From positions 1-64,000 of the forward strand of contig NZ_JMIP02000021.1 of assembly GCF_000691505.1 (NCBI RefSeq): a stretch of 64,000 nucleotides of DNA, written 5' to 3'. The DNA comes from Halostagnicola sp. A56 (GTDB lineage Archaea > Halobacteriota > Halobacteria > Halobacteriales > Natrialbaceae). A program made the position numbers and the translations under genes. Position 1 is the first letter of the stretch, and each line of letters opens with the position of its first letter. The notes beneath the pieces are model-generated. The model did no database searches and was not told the DNA's origin. It saw only the letters and a program-made list of their open reading frames with translations. Below, in pieces: positions 46,113-54,852 of this stretch.

Positions 46113-46697
46113 GTGAGAGAGACCGTGTCTGGGACCGAACTCACCGTCGAGATCAACCGCGAGACGGGCGAATCGCTCGAGGCGAACTCGCGGATGATCG
46201 AGACCGAGGGATCGTTCGCGATTCGGCTCCGCGGCCACACCGTCCCAGCGCACGCCCACTGCCGGCTCGAGGGCGAACTGTCCCGCGTCGGCTCGCTCGA
46301 GCAACCCAATTACTACGTCGAACCTGACGAGGAGATTCTGGTTCCAGTCTCGGTTCCCGAAGTCGACGAGCCGGTCTCGGGCACCCTCGAGATCTCGATC
46401 GGCTACGGCGCAGAAGTCGCTCGGATAGCCGTCGAGGTCGTCCCCGGACCTCCGGAAGTCGACGTCGACGACTCGCTGGGCGAACCGCATCGTCCGGAAC
46501 CCGAACCGTCGCTTCTCGAGTCGATATCGAACGCCATCGGTACGAACCCGGCCACGCTCGGCGTCGTCGCGCTGGCGTGTATCGCCCTCGCGGTCGCCGC
46601 ACTGACCGCCGGGTCGATCGGCGGCCCCGTCGCCCTCGTTGGATTTCTCATCGTTGCGATCGGCATCGTGGTCGCCGCGGGGCTCTTGTACTACTGA
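46113..46697 (+). CDS. haloarchaeal membrane-anchored protein (DUF7524-like)
   Basis: A 194-residue protein starting with GTG directly after the Trm112 stop, so translation is probably coupled. Residues 1-115 are a soluble beta-rich domain (LTVEINRETGESLEANSRMIETEG; YYVEPDEEILVPVSVPEVDEPVSGTLEI). The C-terminal ~55 residues hold two hydrophobic segments (TLGVVALACIALAVAALTAG and VALVGFLIVAIGIVVAAGLLYY). The domain would sit in the cytoplasm or outside with a C-terminal anchor. The family is restricted to Halobacteria and the function is unknown. Confidence 0.68.
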   Translation: MRETVSGTELTVEINRETGESLEANSRMIETEGSFAIRLRGHTVPAHAHCRLEGELSRVGSLEQPNYYVEPDEEILVPVSVPEVDEPVSGTLEISIGYGAEVARIAVEVVPGPPEVDVDDSLGEPHRPEPEPSLLESISNAIGTNPATLGVVALACIALAVAALTAGSIGGPVALVGFLIVAIGIVVAAGLLYY

Positions 46698-47818
46698 TCG
46701 TCGGACTCGATGGCGTTCAGGGAACCGTCTTCGAAGCGTTTCGCACGGAGGTAGCGCGCCCGGTAGCGGTTCGCGCCGTCGTTGACGTCCGCCTCGCGGA
46801 CCCCGTCGACGCGTCCGTCGGCGACCGCGTCGATCAGTTCCTCGAGCTGGTTGAGTTCGCTCGTCGTCAACTCGAGTTCGTAGGTCGTCTCGCTTTCCGA
46901 CTCGAGGATTGCCCACTTTCGGGCCGCGGCGATCACGAGCGAGCAGGGTTCTCGACAGGGGAAGGCACCGTCCCCACCGTCGACATCGATCTCGTCGTCG
47001 GCCGAGTACTCCCACTCCCGTCGTCGGAGACACTGCGAGTCGACACAACAGGCCTCGGTCAGCCACTCGAGCGCCTCTCGGGGTAGCTCGTCGACGACGT
47101 CGTAGATGCCGGACTGGCGTTTCGCGGCATCGACCCAGTGATCGACGTCGAGGTCGCCCTCGCGCTCGCGGTGCCAGTTGGCGATCGTCGCCGGGTAAAA
47201 GAAATCGACCGCGTCGACGAGTTCCGATCCCGAGAGACCGGTAAATGCCCATCCCGATGCGAGCGTCGGAGCGGTCTTGAGCGGTCGATAGCGCCCGTCG
47301 TCGTCGGCCGTCGAGATCTCTCGAGCCTCTCTGGGTTCGTCGTAGACCTCGAGTTCGGAGAGCGGGGTGTCGGCGTCCTCGACGTGCCAGAGGTCGTAGA
47401 CGCGCACGCCGTCGGGCTCGTCAACGTCGAGGAACCGCGCGGTGATCCGGAGTTGGCCCCAGGTTCGGTCGACGCCGTTTCGAAGCGCGTCGTAGCGCTC
47501 CGGGACCGACAGCGGCTCCGTTTGCTGGCTCTCGGCGGCGCTTCCCTCGAGGGGTGCCCGCTCGCACCATCGCAGGAACGCTCGGCTCGCTTGGCCCTCG
47601 CTGCCGACGGTTTCCCGCCAGTAGCGCCAGTTCGTGACGTACTCGTCGACGGCCTCGAGCGCCGTTCGAAACTCGTCCGGATCGAGGCCAGTTCGAGTCT
47701 CGATGGGCGTTTCGAGGACGTAGCCGCCGTCCGCTCGCTCGAGGCGGAGTCCGTCGAACTCGACGCCAGCGGCGGCGGCAGTTCGGAGCGTCTCGAACGT
47801 CTCGTCTTCGAGTCCCAC
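46691..47818 (-). CDS. DR2241-family protein, CbiX-linked, probable Fe-S protein
   Basis: A 375-residue protein with a cysteine cluster in the C-terminal half: EACCVDSQCLRRREW (about 264-278) and FPCREPCSLVI (about 297-307). It is similar to the Deinococcus DR2241 family, whose genes lie beside cbiX in several haloarchaea. The six cysteines suggest an Fe-S or metal site. It is 3 bp downstream of cbiX on the same strand, so a role in siroheme or cobalamin chelation or in delivering metal is likely. The 3' end overlaps the neighbouring gene by 7 bp. Confidence 0.8.
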   Translation of the reverse strand: MGLEDETFETLRTAAAAGVEFDGLRLERADGGYVLETPIETRTGLDPDEFRTALEAVDEYVTNWRYWRETVGSEGQASRAFLRWCERAPLEGSAAESQQTEPLSVPERYDALRNGVDRTWGQLRITARFLDVDEPDGVRVYDLWHVEDADTPLSELEVYDEPREAREISTADDDGRYRPLKTAPTLASGWAFTGLSGSELVDAVDFFYPATIANWHREREGDLDVDHWVDAAKRQSGIYDVVDELPREALEWLTEACCVDSQCLRRREWEYSADDEIDVDGGDGAFPCREPCSLVIAAARKWAILESESETTYELELTTSELNQLEELIDAVADGRVDGVREADVNDGANRYRARYLRAKRFEDGSLNAIESDDQ

Positions 47819-47821
47819 GGG

Positions 47822-48700
47822 TCAGTCACCCGCGACGTTGGCGTTGGTCGATCGCGTTCGATCCTCGTGATCGATCGAGCTACCGATATCGGCCCCGGCG
47901 TCCGCCGCGCGCTCCATCACGACGTCCGCCATGAGGTCCTCGGTGCCGACCGCGCCCGTGTACCAGATTCGGTGGCCGTCGACGACGCCGGGAACGTCCC
48001 AGCCGTTTCGATAGTCGTCAGTGAGCCCCATGTCTTCGGGAATGTCCTCCTGCGTGTGGAAGCCGTCGGCGATGAAAAGCGGGACGACCACGATGTCATC
48101 GCTCTCGAAGTACTCGGTGACGTCGTCGACTTCCGGTTCCTCGTCCATGAACAGCGCTTTCGTCTCGTCGAACCGGTCCATCTCGCGGATACGTTCGGTG
48201 TGGTATCGGACGGCCTTCGCCGAGTTCTCGTTTCGATCGGTGCCGTGGCCGACGACCGCCAGTCCGAAGCCCTCGCCGACGTCCGGGTCGCCGGTCACGC
48301 TCTCGGCTCTACCCACGATCACGTCCGTCATCGCGTCGTGCGTGCCGACCGGGCCGCAGTAGTGGATCGTCTTCTCGACGTCTCCGGCCGTCAGCGTCGC
48401 CTGGGAGGCGTCGATGCCGTCGGAGTCCCACAGGCCGGGATCCCACCCCTCGAGGCGAAGCTCTCGAGGAATGACCTGCTCCGTGAAGTAGCCCTCGCTG
48501 ATGAAAAGCGGAACGACGAAGATCTCGTCAGCCTCGATGGTTCTGATCACCTCTCGGAAGTGCGGTTCCTCCTTCCAGAACGTTTCGCGAACGACGTCGA
48601 ACGCGCCCGTCTCGCGGATCGCGTCCGCGTGGGCGTACGTCGGATTCGACGCGTTCGGGTTGAGGTGTGACCCGTGTGCCGCGATGACCAGCGCTTGCAT
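47822..48700 (-). CDS. cbiX: sirohydrochlorin chelatase, double-domain CbiX
   Basis: CbiX inserts cobalt (cobalamin) or iron (siroheme) into sirohydrochlorin. The 292-residue protein contains two tandem chelatase domains: IAAHGSHLNPNAS with HFREVIRTIEADEIFVVPLFISEGYFT (about 7-80) and VVGHGTDRNENSAKAV with DDIVVVPLFIADGFHTQEDI (about 150-235). The metal-binding His of each half and the acidic residue following are present. Starts with ATG 48700 and heads the cbiX-DR2241 operon; it uses precorrin-2 from CobA at 9-10 kb. Confidence 0.9.
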   Translation of the reverse strand: MQALVIAAHGSHLNPNASNPTYAHADAIRETGAFDVVRETFWKEEPHFREVIRTIEADEIFVVPLFISEGYFTEQVIPRELRLEGWDPGLWDSDGIDASQATLTAGDVEKTIHYCGPVGTHDAMTDVIVGRAESVTGDPDVGEGFGLAVVGHGTDRNENSAKAVRYHTERIREMDRFDETKALFMDEEPEVDDVTEYFESDDIVVVPLFIADGFHTQEDIPEDMGLTDDYRNGWDVPGVVDGHRIWYTGAVGTEDLMADVVMERAADAGADIGSSIDHEDRTRSTNANVAGD

Positions 48701-48835
48701 ATCCGCCGGTTAGGAGTCGAACGGTTTAGCCACTTCGCTGTCGGCGACGGTCGCCGCGGGCCGCGAGCCACGTTGGCGCGTCTCCCCACCCGGGAGAACG
48801 CTACGTCTATACGAATTCGGTTCGAACCGGAACCC

Positions 48836-49588
48836 GTGCAACTGGTCGGGTACGAACGGTCGGGAAAGGGATCCTCGCTGCTCTGTAGCGACGGCACCGA
48901 CCTGACCCAAAAATCGCTAGAGCCCGGAACCGAGCTATCCTACACGCTCGGCTCGCGCCACTGCGCTGGCGTCATCGACGACGACGGCCACGTTCCGTGC
49001 GACCGACCCGACGCCCCATACTGTGAGTTCCACACGAGCACGTGGGTCTGTGCGCGCTGTACCGGCACCTGCCTCAAAGACGAGATGGACTGTTACGAGG
49101 ACCACGCCGTCTATATCGCCGCGTTCGCACCGGACACGTTCAAAGTCGGCGTCACGAAACTGTGGCGACTCGAGACCCGACTCAGAGAGCAGGGGGCCGA
49201 CCGCGCGGCCCATATCCACACCGTCTCGAACGGTCGGATCGCCCGCGAACTCGAGGCCGATATCGCCGAGGAACTGGTCGATCGGGTCCGCACGCGGGCG
49301 AAGGTCGCCTCGCTCGCGGCGACGGTCGACGACGCGGCGTGGGCGGACGTGCTCGCCGCGTTCGACGTCATCGATCGATTCGAGTTCGACTACGGACTCG
49401 ACCTCGAGACGCGGCCGGTTCGCGAGACCGTCGCATCGGGCACCGTCGTCGGCGTGAAAGGGCGGCTACTGGTGCTCGAGAACGGCGGGACGACCTACGC
49501 GGTCGACATGCGCGACCTCGTGGGCTACGACCTCCTCGAGGAGTCGTCGAGCCGGGATCTGCAGTCGTCGTTGGGGTCGTTCGGGTAG
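48836..49588 (+). CDS. DUF2797 family protein
   Basis: A 250-residue protein starting with GTG at 48836 (VQLVGYERSGKGSSLLCSDG). The N-terminal part has a cysteine-rich zinc region: RHCAGVIDDDGHVPCDRPDAPYC, then WVCARCTGTCLKDEMDCYEDH. HAVYIAAFAPDTFKVGVTK is the conserved block of DUF2797. Related proteins are found across archaea and actinobacteria with no known function; the GIY-like YIAAF...KVG pattern suggests a nuclease-like fold, which is an inference. Confidence 0.78.
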   Translation: MQLVGYERSGKGSSLLCSDGTDLTQKSLEPGTELSYTLGSRHCAGVIDDDGHVPCDRPDAPYCEFHTSTWVCARCTGTCLKDEMDCYEDHAVYIAAFAPDTFKVGVTKLWRLETRLREQGADRAAHIHTVSNGRIARELEADIAEELVDRVRTRAKVASLAATVDDAAWADVLAAFDVIDRFEFDYGLDLETRPVRETVASGTVVGVKGRLLVLENGGTTYAVDMRDLVGYDLLEESSSRDLQSSLGSFG

Positions 49589-49731
49589 GTCGGTTCCGAC
49601 CGCCGAACGCGAAGCGTTGGACTCCCCTTCGCGTAGACATCGGCTACCGAGACGCATCTCCGCCGGCGTGAGACTGTCGCGTCGTTCGAGACATGGCAAT
49701 CCTTTTCCGCGGGCGTCCAGAATCCGAGGGT

Positions 49732-49953
49732 ATGTCCGACGAAAACGAACCCGACGAGAACGCAGACGACAGCGAGGAGAAGTCGTTCCGCGAGCGCGTC
49801 GAGGAAATCCGCGAAAAGCGCGCCGAAGAAGGCGAAGGCGAGGGAGAACCGCCGGAAAGCCCCTTCGGCGGCGGCGGTGGCGGTCCGGGCGGTCCCGGCG
49901 GCATGGGCGGCGGCGGCAACCCGTTTGCCATCGTATATTTCGGACGGTATTAA
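49732..49953 (+). CDS. acidic protein with Gly/Pro-rich C-terminus
   Basis: A 73-residue protein: an acidic N-terminal tail, a charged helix SFRERVEEIREKRAEEGEGE (about 15-34) and a glycine/proline-rich run GGGGGGPGGPGGMGGGG. The last residues NPFAIVYFGRY differ from the Met/Gly-rich ending I would expect for this kind of haloarchaeal protein, so the C-terminus may be altered by a rearrangement near 49930, next to the secreted-protein locus. Low certainty; ATG 49732 chosen from the MSDENEPDEN start. Confidence 0.55.
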   Translation: MSDENEPDENADDSEEKSFRERVEEIREKRAEEGEGEGEPPESPFGGGGGGPGGPGGMGGGGNPFAIVYFGRY

Positions 49954-50034
49954 ACCCACCATGCACTAGCTCTCATAAAATATGGAGTTACTGGGAAGTG
50001 CAGTCGTTACTCCCAGTGATGCAGTGTTTTTGAA

Positions 50035-50571
50035 TTACCCAAGACCAAGATCGAACAGGTCGTTGAGGAGCGTGATAATTTCGGTGTTCACGCTATCATC
50101 TTGGTTGACATCGGCGTTGCCGCCGTCGCCACCGTCGCCGGCTTCAGCGTCACCGTCGACGTCGACATCAGCGGAGGAGTCGGCGTATCCTGCTTGCTCC
50201 TGCTCGTTCTCTTGCTCAACTTCCTGGAACTGAGCCGTGTTGGAGCCTTGTCCGTCGTTGTTGTCGTGATATTTGTTGTGCTTCGGGTTCTCACCAGGAC
50301 TCGAGCTGGTCGCTACCTGGTTGTTGGTGTTCGTTGCATCCTGTTCCTGGTTAACGACCGCTGGGCCAGTTTCGACGTCTACGTCGTGTCCCTCGTGGGT
50401 CGCATCGCCGCCGTCGCCGCCGCTGCCGCCGATACCGACACCGATATCACCGGTATCTCCTGGAAGGTTCCCGATGCCATCGTTCTGTGCCGCTGCCGTC
50501 CCGGCGAACCCCATGAATGCGAGGCTGCCGAGGAGTGCGAATACCATCAGCGCTGTGAATGTGCGTTTCAT
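50035..50571 (-). CDS. secreted Gln/Asn-rich protein, curlin-repeat-like partner
   Basis: A 178-residue protein with a Sec signal peptide (KRTFTALMVFALLGSLAFMGFAGTAAAQ, cleavage after AQ). The mature part is Gly/Asp-rich with motifs VVNQEQDATNTNNQ (about 77-90) and QFQEVEQENEQEQAG (about 118-132), which match the Q-x-Q-x2-x-Q-x-N-x3-Q spacing of repeats in the divergent gene at 51306. Aspartate-rich tail DVDVDGDAEAGDGGDGGNAD. It is probably exported and could nucleate or cap polymers of the larger protein. ATG 50571 gives the signal peptide; the ORF upstream to 50712 is not haloarchaeal in composition. Confidence 0.65.
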   Translation of the reverse strand: MKRTFTALMVFALLGSLAFMGFAGTAAAQNDGIGNLPGDTGDIGVGIGGSGGDGGDATHEGHDVDVETGPAVVNQEQDATNTNNQVATSSSPGENPKHNKYHDNNDGQGSNTAQFQEVEQENEQEQAGYADSSADVDVDGDAEAGDGGDGGNADVNQDDSVNTEIITLLNDLFDLGLG

Positions 50572-51305
50572 GTTTGCTGTGTTGTATCGTCCGGGCATAC
50601 ACGCGCGGACCGCCGAAACCGGGTCGTCACCAGCGCACCGCGTTCCTGGGTTCGTTACCAGTCTCGAGTGCACGGTTCCTCGCGGGTTGTCGACCGATCC
50701 GAGCGATGCCACGGCGCGTTGCCCGGTTGATCACGACCATCAGCGCCCGTATTAACCCGAATTACAGTTCCAATGGTCTATTTTCGATTGTGTCGCCGTT
50801 CGATCACCGTTACATATCCCTGACGAGTTGTCAGTCACTGTATCTCCAATTTATCGCCGGAACGGCACGCCTACCGATAATTTAATCGGCGTCTCGAGAT
50901 CGTATGCAGCGGCTATACCCGCAGTAGGACCGGGTAATTTCGCATACACACGAATCGAACTTGCTGTGTGTTCGTTTCGCCAGAGTGTCTATCGACATGG
51001 AAAGTCCCCGTTTCGTGGATATACGCACTTACGTGCTTGAATTACGGAACATCTCAGCCGCGACCTAGAGTGTTGGTAGCACTCACATCGCATGGGAACC
51101 GGCCGGTCCGAACGGTTTCCGCGAGTAGTGACAGGCTTCGAGTTCGTCTCGAAATTCGAACGTCCGACTCGAGGCGGTAACGGCCTTGTTCTGCCTGACA
51201 ACCTACAGATAACAAAGACACTATTCGGAAAAAGATGGTTCGCACCGCGAAGATGCAGTAAAAAAGACCCTCACAGGGCATTTGAAACGATACCAAAAAT
51301 ACACG
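50572..51305. other. 734-bp divergent intergenic region of the secreted repeat proteins
   Basis: No gene supported. The region is AT-richer than its surroundings and must contain both promoters. ATTAACCCGAATTAC (about 50752-50766) and TAATTTAATCGG (about 50878-50889) are AT-rich candidates; the plus-strand gene has no clear TATA box within 40 bp of ATG 51306. Its length suggests extended regulatory DNA, as is typical of surface-structure operons. Confidence 0.45.
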
Positions 51306-52853
51306 ATGATATCACGATCACAACTCACGACAGTTCTCGTCGTCGCGATGCTCGCGCTCTCGATGACGGGCGCGGCCCTTCCCGCGACCGCACAGGACGA
51401 TTCCGGCGGGGATGGTACCGGCGAAGACGAGAGAACGCTCCACACGCTCCAGGATGGAGAGGACCTCTACTTCGTCTTCGGTGCGGACCTCGGCGACCAG
51501 TCAGTCGAAGAGTACGTAGACGAACACCTCGAGAGCGAGGAAAGCGACGCGTCCGGCACCTCGAGTCCGGCCGCCGATATCGTCCAGTATCAGGACGTGA
51601 ACCAGACCAACGTCGACGTACAGGAGGGCGCAGCCTCCATCTCGATCGACGGCGGTGACGCGACGGCCATCCAGGACTCCAGACAGACGAACGAGAACAC
51701 GCAGGAAGGAGAAGCCATCTCCGAGAACCAGCACCTGCAGGACCAACACGTCGAATTCCGGGATGTCGGTGACGTCTACTTCCTCTTCGGTGAGGAGAAC
51801 AACCAGCGCTTCGACGGTTGGGCGGTCGCTGGTGAGAAAGGCGGCGACCACGACGAGAAACCCGACAAAGAGATAAAATACTCGGAAGCGACCGTCACGC
51901 AGCTACAGCAGGTCGATCAGGCGAACGTCAACGAACAGAGCGTCGCCTTCTCGATCGCCGAAAACGGCAGCGACGCGCTCGCGATTCAGGACAGTTCTCA
52001 GCACAACGTCAACTCCCAAAGCGCGGTTGCAAACGCCGAAAACGTGAATCCGAGTAGCGCCGAAGGTGGTAGTCAAGTCGCTACCTCGGAGCTGGATCAA
52101 GCCCAGGAGAGCATGCAGACCAACATCAATCATCAGGGCTTCGCCGTCGCGATCGCCATCGGTAACGAGTCGACGGCAACCTCGATCCAGACGACCGAGC
52201 AGTCGAACATCAACGAGCAGATCGGGAGCGCCTACTCGGCGTCCGTCCTCGAGGCAACCGAAGGGATGAACGTCGCGTCGGCGAGCACCAACGGCGGCTC
52301 CGACGTCGTCAAGAGCACCAGTGACAAACAGAAGACTCCCCACGACAAGAAAAAGAAAGGAAGCGAATCCACCGACGCGAGCGTCAGCCAGTACCAAGAC
52401 GTGAGCCAGCTCAACCTCAACCAGCAGAGCGCAGCCGTCGCGATCGCGCTCAACGGAAGCGAGGCAACCGCGATTCAGATCTCCCACCAGGAGAACCACA
52501 ACGCGCAGATCGGCATTTCGCAAGCGCTTCCGGCGAACGCGGCCGGATCGTCACCGGGCGTACTCTACAGCGAAGAGACGACTGTCTCGCTGAAGGGTCA
52601 AAACTCCTCCGAGAACCCGATCATGACGATCGACTCGGACGTCGGCGGCCAGCAGAAACAAGACGTCGCCTATCAGCCCGACGCGGTCGTCGATCAGTAC
52701 CAGTCGGTCTTCCAGGAGAACCTGAACGAACAGCGGGCTGCGTACGCAGTCGCCGAGGACGACGGTGAAGCGACGGCCTCGCAGGTGAGTATGCAGTCCC
52801 AGGAGAACGTGCAGTTCGGCTCCGCGATCGCGCCGTCTGCGATCCCCACCTAA
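51306..52853 (+). CDS. large secreted protein with five curlin-like Gln/Asn repeats (possible functional amyloid)
   Basis: A 515-residue secreted protein: Sec signal peptide 1-30 ending ALPATAQ. Five repeats of about 44 residues at 93-136, 197-240, 263-307, 360-403 and 462-506 follow one pattern: Q-x-Q-x3-Q-x-N-x-N-x-Q, then x2-A-x2-I/V-A-x2-G-x2-A-T-A-I-Q-x-S-x-Q-x-N-x-N-x-Q-x-G. The second half mirrors the first, so each unit is two strand-turn-strand halves, as in curlin repeats of CsgA/CsgB. Unrelated spacers join them. Two segments share the motif D-x-Y-F-x-F-G (about 53-60 and 156-162). No cell-wall anchor. Highly acidic composition is moderate. Confidence 0.7.
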   Translation: MISRSQLTTVLVVAMLALSMTGAALPATAQDDSGGDGTGEDERTLHTLQDGEDLYFVFGADLGDQSVEEYVDEHLESEESDASGTSSPAADIVQYQDVNQTNVDVQEGAASISIDGGDATAIQDSRQTNENTQEGEAISENQHLQDQHVEFRDVGDVYFLFGEENNQRFDGWAVAGEKGGDHDEKPDKEIKYSEATVTQLQQVDQANVNEQSVAFSIAENGSDALAIQDSSQHNVNSQSAVANAENVNPSSAEGGSQVATSELDQAQESMQTNINHQGFAVAIAIGNESTATSIQTTEQSNINEQIGSAYSASVLEATEGMNVASASTNGGSDVVKSTSDKQKTPHDKKKKGSESTDASVSQYQDVSQLNLNQQSAAVAIALNGSEATAIQISHQENHNAQIGISQALPANAAGSSPGVLYSEETTVSLKGQNSSENPIMTIDSDVGGQQKQDVAYQPDAVVDQYQSVFQENLNEQRAAYAVAEDDGEATASQVSMQSQENVQFGSAIAPSAIPT

Positions 52854-52996
52854 CGGATCTGCACTCACAGCAAAACGCCATCTCGAGACGGTCTCGAGAT
52901 CGAAGCGTTCCCGATTTTTCGCGCGCACGCATCGTCCAAACGAGCGCCAGCGGTGTGCTTCTAAAGAGCGCCAACGGTAGTGTTTGGGGACCGTTC

Positions 52997-53755
52997 TTAT
53001 TCTTCGTCGTCGCTGGTCGCCGATTCGTCGGTTTCGCGATGTTCGGCTAGTGCCTCGTCGATGCGCAACTCCCCCGCGGCGACGCGTTCGGCCAGCGCAT
53101 CGTCGATCGCGCGGTTCGTTTCGCTGCGCTCGCGCGAGCGGTCTTTGATCGCCTGTAACTCGCCGGCGGTGGGCTCGATCTCCCGACGCTCGACGGGCTC
53201 GCCCTCGAGTCTCGCGATATTCGCGGCCGCGAGGAGGTCGCCGGCCCCGCGAGCGCCCGTTCCCAGGTACGGCGTCGTTCCCGTTTCGTCGACGAGTTCG
53301 ACGCGAACGCCCTCGAGTTGGTTGACGAGCTTTGCGCTCTGGAGCCGGGAGCCGTCGCCGATCCGAACCAGCGGGTCGGCGGCTTCGGCCGCTTCGCGGG
53401 TGATGACATCGACGGCGTCGGCGATCGGAACCTGAAACGCGGCGACGATTATCTCCCCCGCGAGAACGGCGATACCCGGCTTTCGGCCGGGATCGACGCC
53501 GATGATCGTTCGACCGCTCTCGCCCTGAAGTGCGGCGAGGGCCTGTTCGACGGCGCGTCGCGACTCGTTCGGTGCCGCGACGATCGTGGGAACGCCCTCG
53601 AACGCGTCTGCGTTGTCTTCGTCTGTGATGACGACGCCGGTCTGCTCGGGGAGGTCGTCGTCGGGCTCGATCGTCGTAAACGTCGCTCTGCGATCGCGAA
53701 GCTCGTTGACGACGCCGTGGTAGACTTCGAAGTCGGTCGTTGCGACGACGATCAC
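52997..53755 (-). CDS. RNase H/RuvC-fold predicted nuclease-like protein
   Basis: A 252-residue protein. The core motif RTIIGVDPGRKPGIAVLAG (about 82-100) is an RNase H-fold first strand with the Asp-Pro-Gly arrangement of RuvC-like proteins. The N-terminal part (MIVVATTDFEVYHGVVNEL ... GVVITDEDNADAF) is a separate alpha/beta domain. AAEAADPLVRIGDGSRLQ and VDETGTTPYLGTGARGAGDLLAAANIARLEG give two more conserved blocks. The C-terminal ~50 residues are an acidic helix. It is divergent from radB, which fits a recombination/repair role, but this is only an inference. Confidence 0.7.
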   Translation of the reverse strand: MIVVATTDFEVYHGVVNELRDRRATFTTIEPDDDLPEQTGVVITDEDNADAFEGVPTIVAAPNESRRAVEQALAALQGESGRTIIGVDPGRKPGIAVLAGEIIVAAFQVPIADAVDVITREAAEAADPLVRIGDGSRLQSAKLVNQLEGVRVELVDETGTTPYLGTGARGAGDLLAAANIARLEGEPVERREIEPTAGELQAIKDRSRERSETNRAIDDALAERVAAGELRIDEALAEHRETDESATSDDEE

Positions 53756-53900
53756 GTCTGCGCGTTCGGCGCGACGAGAAATAAACTATCCCGTTCTCGA
53801 GAAGACGCCGCTCCGGGCCCTCCCGAGGCCGCCGAGTCGGGACCGGTCGCCTCGAGGACGGTTCCGGGAGGTTTTTGCTGGCAGCGACCCACGTTCGACC

Positions 53901-54620
53901 GTGAACGACGAGGCGATTTTGACCGGCTGTCCCCCGGTCGACGAACTGCTCGGCGGCGGGTTCGAGCGCGGCACTGTAACCCAACTGTACGGCCCGCCGG
54001 CCGCGGGCAAGACCAATCTGGCCCTCTCGAGCGCCGTCGAGACGGGCGCGAGCGGCGGGACCGCGGTCTACATCGACACGGAAGGCGTCTCGGTCGATCG
54101 GTTTCAGCAACTGCTATCGGCTCGAGTCGACTCCGCGGCGTCGGATCAGCGGGTCGAGGACGTCGCCTCCCGAATCGTCATCGAGGACGCACTCGACTTC
54201 GAGGAACAGGAAGAGGCCGTCCGAGATGCCGAAGAGTTCGCCGAGCGTGCAGACCTGATCGTCCTCGACAGCGCAACGGGTTTCTACCGCCTCGAGCGGA
54301 CCGGCGACAGCAACGGCGGGGAGGCGCTCCGAAGTGTCACCCGGCAGGTGACCCACCTCCTCTCGCTCGCGCGCAAGTACGACCTCGCTGTCGTCCTGAC
54401 CAATCAGGTGTTCGCCGATCCGGATTCGGATCGGACGCGAGCCTTGGGCGGGAACACCTTAGAGCACTGGACCGGCGTCGTCGTCCGCGTCGAACGATTC
54501 CGCGGCGGCAAGCGGCGAGCGACCCTGGAGAAACACCGCTCGAAACCCGCCGGCGAATCGGTCCAGTTCCAGATAACCGACGCCGGACTCGAGGGGAGCA
54601 GCGAGGGATCGGGCTTCTGA
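53901..54620 (+). CDS. radB: DNA repair and recombination protein RadB
   Basis: RadB is the archaeal RecA paralog that assists RadA. The 239-residue protein starts with GTG at 53901 (VNDEAILTGCPPVDELLGGG) and has Walker A in LYGPPAAGKTNLAL (about 32-45), Walker B in ADLIVLDSATGFYRLER and the LTNQVFADPDSD loop. It lacks the N-terminal HhH domain of RadA, as expected. The stop codon lies in the first unit of a 32-bp tandem repeat, and the C-terminal codons GSGF are part of that unit. Confidence 0.93.
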   Translation: MNDEAILTGCPPVDELLGGGFERGTVTQLYGPPAAGKTNLALSSAVETGASGGTAVYIDTEGVSVDRFQQLLSARVDSAASDQRVEDVASRIVIEDALDFEEQEEAVRDAEEFAERADLIVLDSATGFYRLERTGDSNGGEALRSVTRQVTHLLSLARKYDLAVVLTNQVFADPDSDRTRALGGNTLEHWTGVVVRVERFRGGKRRATLEKHRSKPAGESVQFQITDAGLEGSSEGSGF

Positions 54621-54731
54621 TCGAAGGAAGGAACGATGGGTCGGGCTTCTGATCGAAGGAAGGAACGATGGGTCGGGCTTCTGATCGAAGGAAGGAACGA
54701 TGGGTCGGCTTCTGATCGAAGGAAGGACGAT
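54609..54731. repeat. 32-bp tandem repeat, four copies, at the radB stop codon
   Basis: The unit TCGGGCTTCTGATCGAAGGA plus 12 bases (AGGAACGATGGG) starts at 54609, 54641, 54673 and 54705. Units 2 and 3 are perfect; unit 4 has small deletions. Unit 1 contains the last radB codons and its TGA, so extra copies would each carry a stop in the same relative place, leaving the protein unaffected. Slippage during replication is likely. Confidence 0.85.
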
Positions 54732-54852
54732 TCATTTGTCCTGAATCAAAATCGAGACTAATTTCTCTTGGCGGCTTTGCTCCAATCACGCTTTCAAAGT
54801 ATTCCGGATGTCGAGCTTTCCGTCCGGCAATACGTGCGCTCCGAAGGTGGTT

